Shown: positions 25,578-34,088, counted from the stretch's first letter. The stretch is 64,000 bases of DNA from Streptomyces cyaneogriseus subsp. noncyanogenus (GCF_000931445.1 NZ_CP010849.1:4278001-4342000); one strand, 5' to 3'. Program-made: numbers and translations. The notes: generated by a model not told the origin, from the letters alone.

Positions 25578-25750
25578 CATACTCGATGATCTGCGCGCTG
25601 GAGACGGGCCGCAGTTCGTGGACCGCTCCGCTGGACGCACTGCGTCCGGCACCGGGCGACGACGCCGCCACGGTCACCGCTGGGCAGGAACTGGTCGAGC
25701 GGCTCGTCAGCGCTGGGCAGTGGCACAGTGACGGCCCGGACAGTCCATGA
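25556..25750 (+). mobile_element. Transposase fragment (remnant IS)
   Basis: About 60 codons matching, from memory, the middle of a Streptomyces transposase family (SYSMICALETGRSSW, then DALRPAPGDDAATVTAGQEL and VERLVSAGQW). In intact relatives a LDAGYDAPR-type catalytic segment follows; here the frame ends soon after at a stop (25748-25750). Both ends of the element are missing. It abuts the truncated integrase, so an IS insertion followed by decay probably destroyed that gene. Confidence 0.6.
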
Positions 25751-25774
25751 TCAGAGTTCACATCCCGAGCCGCA

Positions 25775-25961
25775 GGCGAGCGCATCAGAGCAGCGCGGCT
25801 CCGTGCTCACATCGCCCGGGAGGTCGTCGCGCTGCGGGCCGAAGCCGATCGGTCCTCCGTCGTGCGGATCGAGGCCGGCCGGCAGTCCCCCGCCCGCGAT
25901 CGACACGCTGATCCGGATCGCCGAGGCGATCGACGTGCTGCTGTCGGAGTTCGCCAGGTGA
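25775..25961 (+). pseudogene. XRE helix-turn-helix gene fragment
   Basis: Two frames spell one HTH domain: RIRAARLRAHIAREVVALRA to SSVVRIEAGRQSPA in the first, then IDTLIRIAEAIDVLLSEFAR and a stop in another. A frameshift lies in the C-run near 25890-25900. No start codon or ribosome site is evident. Another decayed gene of the island. Confidence 0.7.
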
Positions 25962-26132
25962 GCGGCCCGCCTCCGACGGGGGGGCGGGCGGAGGCGGGCC
26001 GCGGGGCGTCACCGGCTCGGCCGGCGTCGAGCCGGTGACGGGTTGGTGTGGGCGGCCGTCTGGAATCCCCAGCGCACGACGGCCGCCCGGCCCACCGGCG
26101 CCGCGGTCACCTTGGCGGCGCCGGCGGGAGAC

Positions 26133-26342
26133 TCAGTACCGCAGCCTGCTGGGCCGGGGTCCGTGGGGGTGGGCGCGGATGAGGACATTGCAGTCCGAGA
26201 CACGCGAGCCGTCCCGGGCGGCCCGGGCCTCTTCCCGCTGCCGTGCAAGGTCCCGGCACTTTGGGCAGTCGGCCACCGGGTCCGGCTCGGCCGGAAGAAG
26301 GCCCAGCACAGGGGGCGGGCTCCTGGTGGTCCGGTGGATCAT
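26133..26342 (-). CDS. Small CxxC protein of the XRE operon
   Basis: A 69-residue protein with a Pro-rich N terminus, a CPKC pair and a charged helix (RDLARQREEARAARDGSRVS). The ATG overlaps the stop of the upstream gene by 4 bp (ATGA type), so the two are translated together. Homologues, as I recall, occur next to XRE regulators in many Streptomyces. The single CxxC suggests half of a zinc site. Function unknown. Confidence 0.65.
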   Translation of the reverse strand: MIHRTTRSPPPVLGLLPAEPDPVADCPKCRDLARQREEARAARDGSRVSDCNVLIRAHPHGPRPSRLRY

Positions 26343-26716
26343 CGGCGGTGCCTCCTCACGAGCCGGGTCAGGGCGAGGCCGGTCTCGCACTGCCCGACGT
26401 CATCGACGCAGGGCTCGCACCGGGCAGCGTGGTCGTAGAGCGCGTCGTGTGCGCGGCGGCCGGCGCACGGGCCGCAGGCGCGCGGCCACCAGCGGCCGGC
26501 CTCCGGATCGGTCTGCTCGCCGAGGTCGACTGCCGTCTCCGCGGTCAGCCGCTCCGGGCACCACAGACAGACCGCGCCGTGGGCCCGGTCCGGGCTCAGT
26601 GTGTTGAGCGGGGGCGCTGCGAGCAGTTCCAGCGCCTGGGGCGGGATCTCATGAACGCTGCTCACGATGTCGCTCGACACGGTTGAGGCCTCCACGGTCG
26701 CGGTGTCCCATCTCAC
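26339..26716 (-). CDS. Cys-rich zinc-ribbon-like protein
   Basis: A 125-residue protein with three CxxC pairs (CLWC, CGPC, CEPC) plus a later Cys (GQCETG), a spacing that suggests one or two zinc ribbons. The N-terminal 40 residues are Ser/Val-rich. Middle gene of a three-gene minus-strand operon: 57 bp after the XRE-TPR gene and overlapping the 69-aa gene by 4 bp. It may be a partner or target of that regulator. Function unknown. Confidence 0.7.
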   Translation of the reverse strand: MRWDTATVEASTVSSDIVSSVHEIPPQALELLAAPPLNTLSPDRAHGAVCLWCPERLTAETAVDLGEQTDPEAGRWWPRACGPCAGRRAHDALYDHAARCEPCVDDVGQCETGLALTRLVRRHRR

Positions 26717-26773
26717 ACCAGCGACCGTAGAGGCCCCTTCGAGGCACCGCCGACCGGAATCCGGTCGGTACCG

Positions 26774-28024
26774 TCACCCGGACAAAATGCCCACCTCGAA
26801 CGCCAACTCTGAAGCCCGACGGCGCCTTTGAGCCTGCGTCGACTCGACCTCCTCAAGGAGGATGGTCCGCGCGTAGCCGTTGTACCGGATCGTCTCTGGC
26901 GCGGCCCGGTACGCCTTCTCCAGCGCGGAGATCGCGACATCCGGTTGGCCGTCGAGGTGAAACCCTCGAGCCTCCTCAATGCGGTGACGAGCGCGGCGGG
27001 GCCTTGAGCGGATGGTCGCCTCGTCTGCTCGGGCGGCCTGCCGCACCGACTCGCCACCCTGATGCAATTCGACGGCGATGGTGACAGCGTGGGCACCCAT
27101 GATGGCCTGCGAGAACGACGTGACGCGGTGGTAGTAGTCCTCCGGCAGTCGCTTCGCCATCTTGCGGGCCTTGTCCCAATGCCGCCACGCCGTTCCCGTG
27201 TCACGGCGGCGAGCTGCCGTGTAGCCCAGCTCGAACTCGAGCGCGCCGGCGATGGCGAGGACATCATCGTCGGCATCGGGCAGGAGCGGCTCCAGGAAGC
27301 GAACGGCCTCAAGGTTGACCGCGTCGGCCGCATCGAAGTGTCGACGCCCGCTGTCACGGTGGGCCTGGGCGAGGAGCCACGCAGCCACGCCGATCGCGTG
27401 CGGGTCACCGGAGTCCTGGGCGGCCACCATGCCGCGTTCGGCGACGCGCCACAGGAGACTTGAGTCGGGCTGGTAGGCGATGAAGAACTGGCTGAGGCTG
27501 TACGTCTCGGCGAGGAGGGTCTGGGCGCGGCGGCGGTCGTTGCCTGAGTCGGCGTGCCGGACGAGGGCCTGCGCGTCGCGGATCAGGTCCGGCAGCAGCC
27601 GACCGATGGCTTCGCGGTGGTTCTTGGCTGCGTGCCTGTCCTTCCATGCCCGAGTGAGCCGGGCCTGGAGGTGGGCAATGGGCGGGGGTTCGGCGCTTGA
27701 GGCGAGCGGGAAACCGTCGATGGCGGCTTTGACGGCGGCGAGGCGTGGGTGGCCGGGGCCGATGAAGAGGTCCACCTGCGTCTCCGGGTGGCCGGTGAGG
27801 TCGGCGAGGTCGCGTACCCGGAGAGCTTCGGCGATGCGCATCACCATGTCGAGTGCGGGGGCTTTCTGCTGTCCGTTCTCGATTTTGCGCAGGGTGTGCG
27901 GTGAGATACCGATGAGGTCGGCGAGTTGCACTTGGGTCATGCCCCGGCGCTCGCGGAGGACCTGCACCCGCTGTCCGAACTTGAGCGGGTCGGCGTATGG
28001 GTTCGGGGTAGCACCGGATGGCAT
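26774..28024 (-). CDS. XRE regulator with C-terminal helical repeats
   Basis: A 416-residue protein. The N-terminal HTH (residues about 14-70; MTQVQLADLIGISPHTLRKI then ENGQQKAPALDMV) is joined to a long all-helical domain with TPR-like periodicity (LLAETYSLSQFFIAYQ; LLAQAHRDSGRRHFDAAD; YHRVTSFSQAIMG). Such proteins are abundant in Streptomyces and usually sit beside a small partner gene, as here. No recognisable ligand domain. First gene of the operon with the two Cys-containing proteins. Confidence 0.85.
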   Translation of the reverse strand: MPSGATPNPYADPLKFGQRVQVLRERRGMTQVQLADLIGISPHTLRKIENGQQKAPALDMVMRIAEALRVRDLADLTGHPETQVDLFIGPGHPRLAAVKAAIDGFPLASSAEPPPIAHLQARLTRAWKDRHAAKNHREAIGRLLPDLIRDAQALVRHADSGNDRRRAQTLLAETYSLSQFFIAYQPDSSLLWRVAERGMVAAQDSGDPHAIGVAAWLLAQAHRDSGRRHFDAADAVNLEAVRFLEPLLPDADDDVLAIAGALEFELGYTAARRRDTGTAWRHWDKARKMAKRLPEDYYHRVTSFSQAIMGAHAVTIAVELHQGGESVRQAARADEATIRSRPRRARHRIEEARGFHLDGQPDVAISALEKAYRAAPETIRYNGYARTILLEEVESTQAQRRRRASELAFEVGILSG

Positions 28025-28144
28025 GGTCTCGCCCCTTCGTCTGGTACGGGTCCCACTGTCCAGGGTAGGGGCGGGGCCGTTGTCATGTGGGGGTCTGTGG
28101 CCGTTGGGCCGCCTAGGCTGGTCGCGTCTCCCCCCAACTTGTGA

Positions 28145-28255
28145 CGGTGCCGTACGTTGCGGCCGCATCCGGCAGTGCCTTTGTTGTCGCCGTGGCGCCG
28201 TGAGGACCGGTTCGCCGAATTCGACGATCACCTGATCGACTCGATCGGCGTGTAA
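28145..28255 (+). other. Possible 3' end of a lost gene
   Basis: An open frame of about 36 codons ending PWRREDRFAEFDDHLIDSIG-V and a stop has protein-like composition and high GC3 in its second half, but no start or upstream body. I do not recognise it. It overlaps the end of the opposite pseudogene, so it may be chance. Confidence 0.25.
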
Positions 28256-28764
28256 CCGCCCAGGAACGCACGACGACGGCCCGCTGGGGGCACGTGCAGG
28301 GGGCCGTTCCAGGATGCCCGGAAGAAGAACTCGAAGCCGTCGTCGTTCCAGGTGTTCACCTGCCGACGACGGCCCAGCCAGTTGTCCCGGTGCCACCCGA
28401 ACCGGGGGGACCGCGTAGTGGTGTGCAGGTGGGCGAGGGCATGCGCGAGCTGCTCCCAGAAGGCCGCGGGTGCCCGGCCGGGGCCGCAGCACGGACAGCA
28501 CGAGCAGGTCGCGGTCGGCGAGGACGACCTCGGGTGTGGCGCTGCCGCCCGCCTCGCGCAGTGCCGTGAGCCCTTCGGCCTCCGCGGCGAAGACATCGTC
28601 CGACGGCGCTCGCCGAACGCCTTGACGAACACCGACGTGCCGTCACGGCGGCGCGCGACCCCTGCGATCGCGGCGAGGCCCCCCGTGGCCGGCTCGACCG
28701 CGACGACATCGGTCAGGCCGGCCGCGTGCAGCCGTTCGAGCAGGAAGGACGTCGTGTCCGTCAC
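28228..28764 (-). pseudogene. Fructosamine-kinase/APH-like gene, broken
   Basis: Starts well (GTG 28764 behind GGAGAGGAGC; SFLLERLHAAGLTDVVAVEP and SVFVKAFGE, the ATP-binding strand and Lys). Near 28600 the frame shifts: the second frame reads DDVFAAEAEGLTALREAGG and VVLADRDLLVLSVLRP. A second shift near 28470 restores FWEQLAHALAHLHT and FGWHRDNWLGRRRQVNTW. The C-terminal lobe with the catalytic HGDLW motif is absent and replaced by an unrelated tail. Not functional as read. Confidence 0.78.
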
Positions 28765-28832
28765 GGGTGTGCTCCTCTCCGCTGCCCGAGCCGAGGCTTC
28801 CGGTACGTCGACGGAACTCGTAAGGTCCCCGC

Positions 28833-29057
28833 ATGGTGACTGCGACGGTCCGTGAGTGGCGCGACGAGGAGGGGTGGGGCGTGCTCGACTCCCCGGAGAC
28901 ACCCGGCGGTTGTTGGGGCCACTACTCCCACATCCAGATGGAGGGCTTCCGCACGCTGTCGCCGGGACAGCGGGTAGACCTCCAGTGGGAAGCCCCTGGC
29001 TTCAAGCAAGACGGGTACGACTACCGAGCGGTGAACATCGTGCCTCGGCCGGTCTGA
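28833..29057 (+). CDS. Divergent cold-shock-fold (OB) protein
   Basis: A 74-residue protein that aligns end to end with the canonical cold-shock protein at 31479 of this window: VREWRDEEGWGVLDSPETP against VKWFNAEKGFGFIEQ, WGHYSHIQMEGFRTLSPGQR against FAHYSNIATSGFRELLEGQK, and both end in (V/E)NIVP. The aromatic RNA-binding residues of RNP1/RNP2 are changed (KWF to EWR, GFGFI to GWGVL, DVFAH to CWGHY). It probably keeps the fold but not the usual single-strand binding face. Short gap to the divergent pseudogene; convergent with the next gene. Confidence 0.72.
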   Translation: MVTATVREWRDEEGWGVLDSPETPGGCWGHYSHIQMEGFRTLSPGQRVDLQWEAPGFKQDGYDYRAVNIVPRPV

Positions 29058-29091
29058 CATCCACACCCGACATCAGCGGCTGCGAGCGACG

Positions 29092-29454
29092 TCATCCCTC
29101 GCGGTGCTGAGCGAACACCCGTTGCTGCTCGTCCCGCCAACTCCAGTCGGCCGGACGGGAGAAGGGCAGGCTTCGGGCCAGGCTGGAGAACTGCTCGGAC
29201 GGCTCCCGGCTGGCCTTGTTCACCACGATCGCCGAGAGCATCGGTGCTCGTCCGTCCTCGTTGCGGTGCAGGCAGACATCCTTGAGCAGGTAGGTCATGA
29301 TTCCGCGGTAGGGCGGAACGGAGTCGAAGCCCTGGGCCGCCAACTCGGCACTCAGTTCCCCGTACGTGATGGTCCGGCCCTGCCGGGCCCGCTCCCGCAG
29401 GATTCCCACGGCCGCTTCGACCGCCGCCGGGTACTCCGGATCCTTGATCCTCAT
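29092..29454 (-). CDS. Hypothetical protein
   Basis: A 120-residue soluble protein I do not recognise. It begins MRIKDPEYPAAVEAAVGIL, has a TITYGELSAELAAQG helix and a polar centre (YRGIMTYLLKDVCLHRNEDG), and is Trp/Gln-rich at the end. Composition and codon use match Streptomyces genes. ATG 29454 is preferred over an upstream in-frame ATG because the extra 12 residues look unrelated. Possibly a small effector or enzyme of the island; no evidence either way. Confidence 0.65.
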   Translation of the reverse strand: MRIKDPEYPAAVEAAVGILRERARQGRTITYGELSAELAAQGFDSVPPYRGIMTYLLKDVCLHRNEDGRAPMLSAIVVNKASREPSEQFSSLARSLPFSRPADWSWRDEQQRVFAQHREG

Positions 29455-30055
29455 GGCCCCCCCATCGCGTGGACACTGTCCAGCCCACACATCTTATCGG
29501 TCCAGCCCCGATCTTTTCTGACGGTTCCTCAGTCAGCGATACGGGACGACGAAGGAGCGCGCGGCCGGCGCTGGCAGGTCTCGCTCTTGGCCATCGACGA
29601 AGCCCGGCCGTCGGTTGGGTCCCGGGCTGTTCCCGGGCCGCCCCCGGACAGAACCGGGGATGCAACTGCACTACAGAGCTGGGCACCTCGGATGCCGGCC
29701 GCGCGCTCGCGACCCTAGCCGCAGCCACTGACAAGCCCTCTGTCTGTGGAGCCGGCCAGGGGGCTTGGCGCTGCCCCGGGACCGTCACCGGGACGGCGAA
29801 CGCGATCGGTCTTCCAGGTGCCCGTCCACCGGGGAGGGGAGGGGCTCGGCCTGTTGGTGAACACTTGGGCCTGATCTGTCATCGGTTCGGAGCGGGTGTG
29901 GGGCGGGGGCCGTGGGGGCGGAACGCTGACGGAGGCGGGCAAGGCCGCGGCGCGGCAGGTGTGACCGGCGTCGGCGCGGGCAGGCCGGGTCCCGGCGGTG
30001 GGGGCGCCTGGGCACGCGTCGCGGTGGGCCGGCAGGCGGCCCGGTCGGACCTCGC
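29455..30055. other. Intergenic, about 600 bp without a convincing gene
   Basis: Open frames here have biased composition (Arg/Pro/Gly) and no ribosome sites. The only structure noted is a short inverted repeat CTGAC/GTCAG at about 29518-29535. It likely holds decayed sequence at the right edge of the island. Confidence 0.4.
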
Positions 30056-30616
30056 TCAGGCCTCCGGCTCCGGGTTCCTCCCCGTGCGCGCGGCTTCCTC
30101 GGCCGTACCGGAGCCGGAGCCGGGGGCGGGCTCGGGCGGCGGGGGTGTCGCGCCCGTGTCGATGAGGATCTGCTCGGCCGGTCTGGCGTCGTCGGCGCGG
30201 ACGGCCGCGGCCATGGCGGCGTGGGCCGCGTCGGGGGCCGCGTCCGGCGGGATCACCAGGAGGGAGAAGTGGTCCTGGTCGCCCCTGGTGACCAGGACCG
30301 TGTCGTCGCCGACCGGGAAGGAGTCGAGATGGACGACGCGGTCGTCGATGACCATGCGCGTGGGCAGCTGCTCCCACGCGCCGGCGTCCAGACCGACGCG
30401 GGTGACCGGACCGATGTGCTCGGTCAGCGCGCTGACCAGGGCGGGAAGCTCGGCGCGGATGTCGCGGGAGCGCGGCCACCAGGCACCGTCGAGCACTCCC
30501 CGGCGGTCGTGGGTCGTCTCCAGCCGTACGAGGGCCGTCCCGGGCCTCACCTCCGGGTGGCCGGTGCCGGTGTCCGGCAGGAGGCCGGGCGTGTTCGGGG
30601 CGTCGGATGGGGACAT
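30056..30616 (-). CDS. DUF5994 family protein
   Basis: A 186-residue protein of the actinobacterial DUF5994 family: RRGVLDGAWWPRSRDIRAEL, then VDLxxFPVGDDTVLVTRGDQ-like core (HLDSFPVGDDTVLVTRG) and LLVIPPDAAPDAA. A disordered Pro/Gly tail follows. Function unknown; the family is common in Streptomyces, often in several copies. Divergent from the small gene at 30825. Confidence 0.82.
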   Translation of the reverse strand: MSPSDAPNTPGLLPDTGTGHPEVRPGTALVRLETTHDRRGVLDGAWWPRSRDIRAELPALVSALTEHIGPVTRVGLDAGAWEQLPTRMVIDDRVVHLDSFPVGDDTVLVTRGDQDHFSLLVIPPDAAPDAAHAAMAAAVRADDARPAEQILIDTGATPPPPEPAPGSGSGTAEEAARTGRNPEPEA

Positions 30617-30824
30617 GGGCACTCGCCTGTCTGCCGGGATGCGGACGGTCCTGATCGGGGTCCGGTCCTTCGTCCAACTTACTCCTCGGCGCACGGGACT
30701 TTTCGTTCCCTGGGCGGAAGGGCAGGCCGCGCGGCGTGGCTCGCGGGACGGGGCGCGCAGACACCGGCGGAGTAGGGTGAGAGGAGGTCCGTCGATCTTT
30801 GCCCGAGGGCACGAGGGGGTCACC

Positions 30825-31052
30825 ATGGAGCCGCTGGAAGTGCCGCCGGACGGCCGTGCGGAGGTGCACATCGCCGCCGCGTCGCCCGAGGTCGCCCGCC
30901 GGGTCGCGGAAGTCCTCCGGCGCTGCTTCGCCGCCACCGAGCAGCGCAGCTATCCCGCGAGCGCCGAAGGCGGTACGCGTCTGGAACTCACCGTGGACAC
31001 CTCCCGCGCCGCGGAACCGGCCCGGTCCTGGCTGGAGAGCAGCGGGTCGTAG
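30825..31052 (+). CDS. Small conserved hypothetical protein
   Basis: A 75-residue protein (MEPLEVPPDGRAEVHIAAAS, then a helix with VARRVAEVLRRCFAATEQR and a strand LELTVDTS). A beta-alpha-beta layout is likely. AGGGGG is at 8 nt before the ATG. Unknown role; it stands between DUF5994 and the cold-shock gene. Confidence 0.65.
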   Translation: MEPLEVPPDGRAEVHIAAASPEVARRVAEVLRRCFAATEQRSYPASAEGGTRLELTVDTSRAAEPARSWLESSGS

Positions 31053-31478
31053 ACAGTGAGCGGTGCCGGGGGCACCTCCCGGCTCACCTCTTCACTTCTC
31101 GTCGATGTGACCTTCGTCGCCGCGGGGCGGATCGCGGCCCCCGGCAGCGGCCGCGCCGCCGACGGCCACGGGGGTGGTGCGCGGCCCATCGGGGGAGGTG
31201 GGGGCGGTGCGGCCGGGAGGGCCGGCGGGAATGGCATCCCCGCGGAGAGCAATATCTGTGGTTGCCACGTGAGAAATAGAGAGACCGCGCGGCGAGTATT
31301 CCCCAGCCGGCTGCCATGGCCAAAATTCTGTCCGTGCACGGCCGTTGGTGCCGTGCTACTGTCGATCTCAGTTGCAGGTGTGGTTGCCAGAAGGTTTTTC
31401 CGTCGGGGTAATCAACACGGCGACGCGGAGTCCGCACAGGGCGAACTCCGAGCACCGTTTCCCCAGAGGAGAAATAAC
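31053..31478 (+). promoter_or_regulatory. Cold-shock gene promoter and long leader
   Basis: No gene seen. A likely promoter is TGCACG (-35) and TACTGT (-10) at about 31335-31362, giving a leader of roughly 110 nt, as in other cold-shock genes. TGTGGTTGCCA occurs twice (31257-31267 and 31379-31389), once upstream of and once inside the leader. The ribosome site AGAGGAGA is 6 nt from the ATG. Confidence 0.5.
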
Positions 31479-31682
31479 ATGGCCAGTGGCACCGTGAAGT
31501 GGTTCAACGCCGAAAAGGGCTTCGGCTTCATCGAGCAGGACGGCGGCGGCCCCGACGTCTTCGCCCACTACTCCAACATCGCCACCTCGGGCTTCCGCGA
31601 GCTGCTGGAAGGCCAGAAGGTGACGTTCGAGGTCGCGCAGGGCCAGAAGGGCCCGACGGCCGAGAACATCGTCCCCGCCTGA
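31479..31682 (+). CDS. Cold-shock protein (CspA family)
   Basis: A 67-residue cold-shock domain protein with intact RNA-binding motifs: GTVKWFNAEKGFGFIEQDGG (RNP1) and DVFAHYSNI (RNP2), ending TAENIVPA. It binds single-stranded nucleic acid and melts RNA structure at low temperature. The long leader and the DEAD-box helicase gene 240 bp downstream suit a cold-response pair. Several csp paralogues are usual in Streptomyces. Confidence 0.95.
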   Translation: MASGTVKWFNAEKGFGFIEQDGGGPDVFAHYSNIATSGFRELLEGQKVTFEVAQGQKGPTAENIVPA

Positions 31683-31711
31683 TCATCGGCGCTGACGCAT
31701 ACTACGCAGCT

Positions 31712-31741
31712 GGGGCCCGCACCTCACGGGGTGCGGGCCCC
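31712..31741 (+). terminator. csp terminator
   Basis: GGGGCCCGCACC (31712-31723) pairs perfectly with GGTGCGGGCCCC (31730-31741) around a 6-nt loop, 30 bp after the stop. Confidence 0.88.
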
Positions 31742-31921
31742 GGCTCGCTGCATTTCCAGGCTCGCGGCGAAGCCTTTCCCATCGCCGCACGGTGACGTAT
31801 TCCCGTCGCCCGGGCCGGCTCAGTCCGCCCTCACCAATCACCGGCTCGTTCTCGCGATTCTCTGCGCCGCCCATGTGCTGCGGGAATTCCTTGTTTCGTG
31901 CCGTATCAAGGAAGGTTCCGC

Positions 31922-33433
31922 GTGAATCGCAGCCGTACTACTCGCACGAACGACCGCTCCGGGGGCGCTGAGGGCAAGCGCTCCGCTTCCCCCCGCCGCT
32001 TCCAGGGCGGGGGCCGTCCCCGCAACGGCCGGTCCCAGGGCACCGGCGGCCGTCCGGCCCCGCAGGGCGGCGACTTCGCCCTGCCCAAGACGATCACTCC
32101 GGCCCTGCCCGCCGTCGAGTCGTTCGCCGATCTGGAGATGCCGGCTCCGCTGCTGACCGCGCTCGGCCGCGAAGGCGTGAGCGTGCCGTTCCCCATCCAG
32201 GCGGCGACCCTGCCGAACTCCCTGGCCGGACGGGACGTCCTCGGCCGGGGCCGCACCGGCTCCGGCAAGACCCTCGCCTTCGGCCTCGCCGTCCTGGCCC
32301 GCACGGCCGGGCAGCGCGCCGAGTCGCGGCAGCCGCTCGCCCTCGTCCTCGTCCCCACCCGGGAACTGGCCCAGCAGGTCACCGACGCGCTCACCCCGTA
32401 CGCCCGCGCCGTGCAGCTGCGGCTGGCCACCGTGGTCGGCGGGATGTCGATCGGCCGGCAGGCCGGCGCGCTGCGCACCGGTGCCGAGGTGGTCGTCGCG
32501 ACGCCGGGGCGGCTGAAGGACCTCATAGACCGTGGCGACTGCCGGCTGGACGACGTCGGCATCACCGTCCTCGACGAGGCCGACCAGATGACCGACATGG
32601 GGTTCATGCCGCAGGTCACCGCGCTGCTCGACCAGGTGCGTCCGGAGGGGCAGCGGATGCTCTTCTCGGCGACCCTCGACCGCAACGTCGACCGGCTCGT
32701 ACGCCGCTACCTGCACGACCCGGTGGTCCACTCCGTCGACCCGTCCGCGGGCGCGGTCACCACGATGGAGCACCACGTCCTGCACGTGGACGAGGCGGAC
32801 AAGCGGCAGACCACCACCGAGATCGCCGCCCGCGAGGGCCGGGTGATCATGTTCCTGGACACCAAGCACGCCGTGGACCGGCTCACCAAGCACCTGCTGA
32901 ACAGCGGTGTGCGGGCCGCCGCCCTGCACGGCGGCAAGTCCCAGCCCCAGCGCACCCGCACCCTCGCCCAGTTCAAGGACGGCCAGGTGACCGTGCTGGT
33001 GGCGACCAACGTCGCGGCGCGCGGCATCCACGTCGACAACCTCGATCTGGTCGTCAACGTCGATCCGCCCACCGACCACAAGGACTACCTGCACCGCGGC
33101 GGCCGTACGGCCCGGGCCGGCGAGTCCGGCAGCGTCGTCACCCTGGTCACCCCCGACCAGCGCCGCGGCATGAGCCGGCTGATGAGCTCGGCCGGCATCA
33201 CCCCGCGGATCACCGCGGTGCGCTCGGGCGAGGCGGAGCTGAGCCGGATCACCGGGGCCCAGGCGCCCTCCGGTGTGCCGGTCGTCATCGCCGCGCCGGC
33301 GGTGGAGCGTCCCCGCCGCGCCGCGTCCGCCTCGTCCCGGGGACGCCGTGGCCGCCCCGGCCGGGCCCGGTCCGCCGAGCGGGCGGCACGCGGCAGGACG
33401 CAGCGACGGTCCGACTTCGGCTCGGCGGCCTGA
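31922..33433 (+). CDS. DEAD-box RNA helicase
   Basis: A 503-residue helicase. A basic disordered N terminus (Arg/Gly/Ser-rich, about 55 residues) is followed by the two RecA domains: Q-motif FPIQAATLP, motif I GRTGSGKT, Ia PTRELAQQ, GG, Ib TPGRL, II LDEADQM, III SATL, then ARGIHV and HRGGRTARAG (VI). The C terminus is again basic (RGRRGRPGRARSAERAARGR), an RNA-binding tail. GTG 31922 follows AAGGAAGG at 7 nt. Together with csp it likely remodels RNA in the cold. The next gene starts 2 nt after its stop. Confidence 0.93.
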   Translation: MNRSRTTRTNDRSGGAEGKRSASPRRFQGGGRPRNGRSQGTGGRPAPQGGDFALPKTITPALPAVESFADLEMPAPLLTALGREGVSVPFPIQAATLPNSLAGRDVLGRGRTGSGKTLAFGLAVLARTAGQRAESRQPLALVLVPTRELAQQVTDALTPYARAVQLRLATVVGGMSIGRQAGALRTGAEVVVATPGRLKDLIDRGDCRLDDVGITVLDEADQMTDMGFMPQVTALLDQVRPEGQRMLFSATLDRNVDRLVRRYLHDPVVHSVDPSAGAVTTMEHHVLHVDEADKRQTTTEIAAREGRVIMFLDTKHAVDRLTKHLLNSGVRAAALHGGKSQPQRTRTLAQFKDGQVTVLVATNVAARGIHVDNLDLVVNVDPPTDHKDYLHRGGRTARAGESGSVVTLVTPDQRRGMSRLMSSAGITPRITAVRSGEAELSRITGAQAPSGVPVVIAAPAVERPRRAASASSRGRRGRPGRARSAERAARGRTQRRSDFGSAA

Positions 33434-33435
33434 CC

Positions 33436-33747
33436 GTGGCCGACGACATGGACGTCACCGGCCCGCGGGTACGGGACGACATGACCGTCGAGGTGGCCCT
33501 GTCCGTGATGGCCGGTGCCCAGGTCGAGTACCTGCTGCTGTGCGACGGGGACGACCAGTGCACGGGCGTGATCACCCGGTCCGGGCTCGCCGCCCTCCGA
33601 TCCGGTTCCGGCTACACGGACCGGCTCCGACTGCGGGACGTCCCCCACGGACCGCTCCCCACGCCCGGCATCCGGTCCGGTGGGTCCTCCCCGGCCGGCC
33701 GGTCGGCTCCTTCTCCTTCTCCCTGTGAGGCAACATGCGCTGTGTGA
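33436..33747 (+). CDS. Single-CBS-domain protein
   Basis: A 103-residue protein. Residues 10-65 form one CBS-like half (VRDDMTVEVALSVMAGAQVE, YLLLCDGDDQCTGVITRSGL), which usually works in pairs to bind adenosyl ligands. The C-terminal 40 residues are Pro/Ser-rich and look unlike a CBS domain, so the protein may be shortened or the end may have shifted frame. GTG start 2 nt after the helicase stop and a 13-bp overlap with the next gene mark an operon. Confidence 0.7.
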   Translation: MADDMDVTGPRVRDDMTVEVALSVMAGAQVEYLLLCDGDDQCTGVITRSGLAALRSGSGYTDRLRLRDVPHGPLPTPGIRSGGSSPAGRSAPSPSPCEATCAV

Positions 33748-34067
33748 TCGCCCGGTATCCGTTCGAGCTGACCAAGAGCGGAGTGCTGGCCTCGATGGAG
33801 GGCGTCAAGCCCGAGCCGATCACGGGTGAGTCCGTGACCATCGGCCGCCGTCGCTACCCCGCCAAGCAGGTGGGCGCGATCGTCACCCGGCAGGACCGCC
33901 GCGACTTCACCAGCGGTGAGGTCGTCCGGGCCATGGCCCGGCTCGGCTTCACCTGCCACGCCCACCCCGACGCCGCGCCCGTGAGCGAGCCCGCCTCGCC
34001 GCTCCAGGCCGCGTCCGCTCTCCTCGGCGGCGACGCCGCCGCCCCGGCGGACGAGCACCAGGAGTAA
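33735..34067 (+). CDS. Hypothetical protein of the helicase operon
   Basis: A 110-residue protein with a compact N-terminal part (MRCVIARYPFELTKSGVLAS, MEGVKPEPITGESVTIGRRR) and a helix after FTSGEVVRAMARLGF. The Ala/Pro-rich tail is probably disordered. I recall similar genes downstream of csp/DEAD-box genes in Streptomyces. Function unknown; possibly an accessory of RNA metabolism. GTGAGG lies 4 nt before the ATG. A very strong terminator follows. Confidence 0.75.
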   Translation: MRCVIARYPFELTKSGVLASMEGVKPEPITGESVTIGRRRYPAKQVGAIVTRQDRRDFTSGEVVRAMARLGFTCHAHPDAAPVSEPASPLQAASALLGGDAAAPADEHQE

Positions 34068-34088
34068 GCCGCAACTCCACCCCACACC

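Noticed and set aside
29469..30824. Plus-strand open frame leading into the 75-aa gene
   Set aside because: Low-complexity Gly/Arg/Ala translation opposite the DUF5994 gene, with no ribosome site; only the last 75 codons look real.
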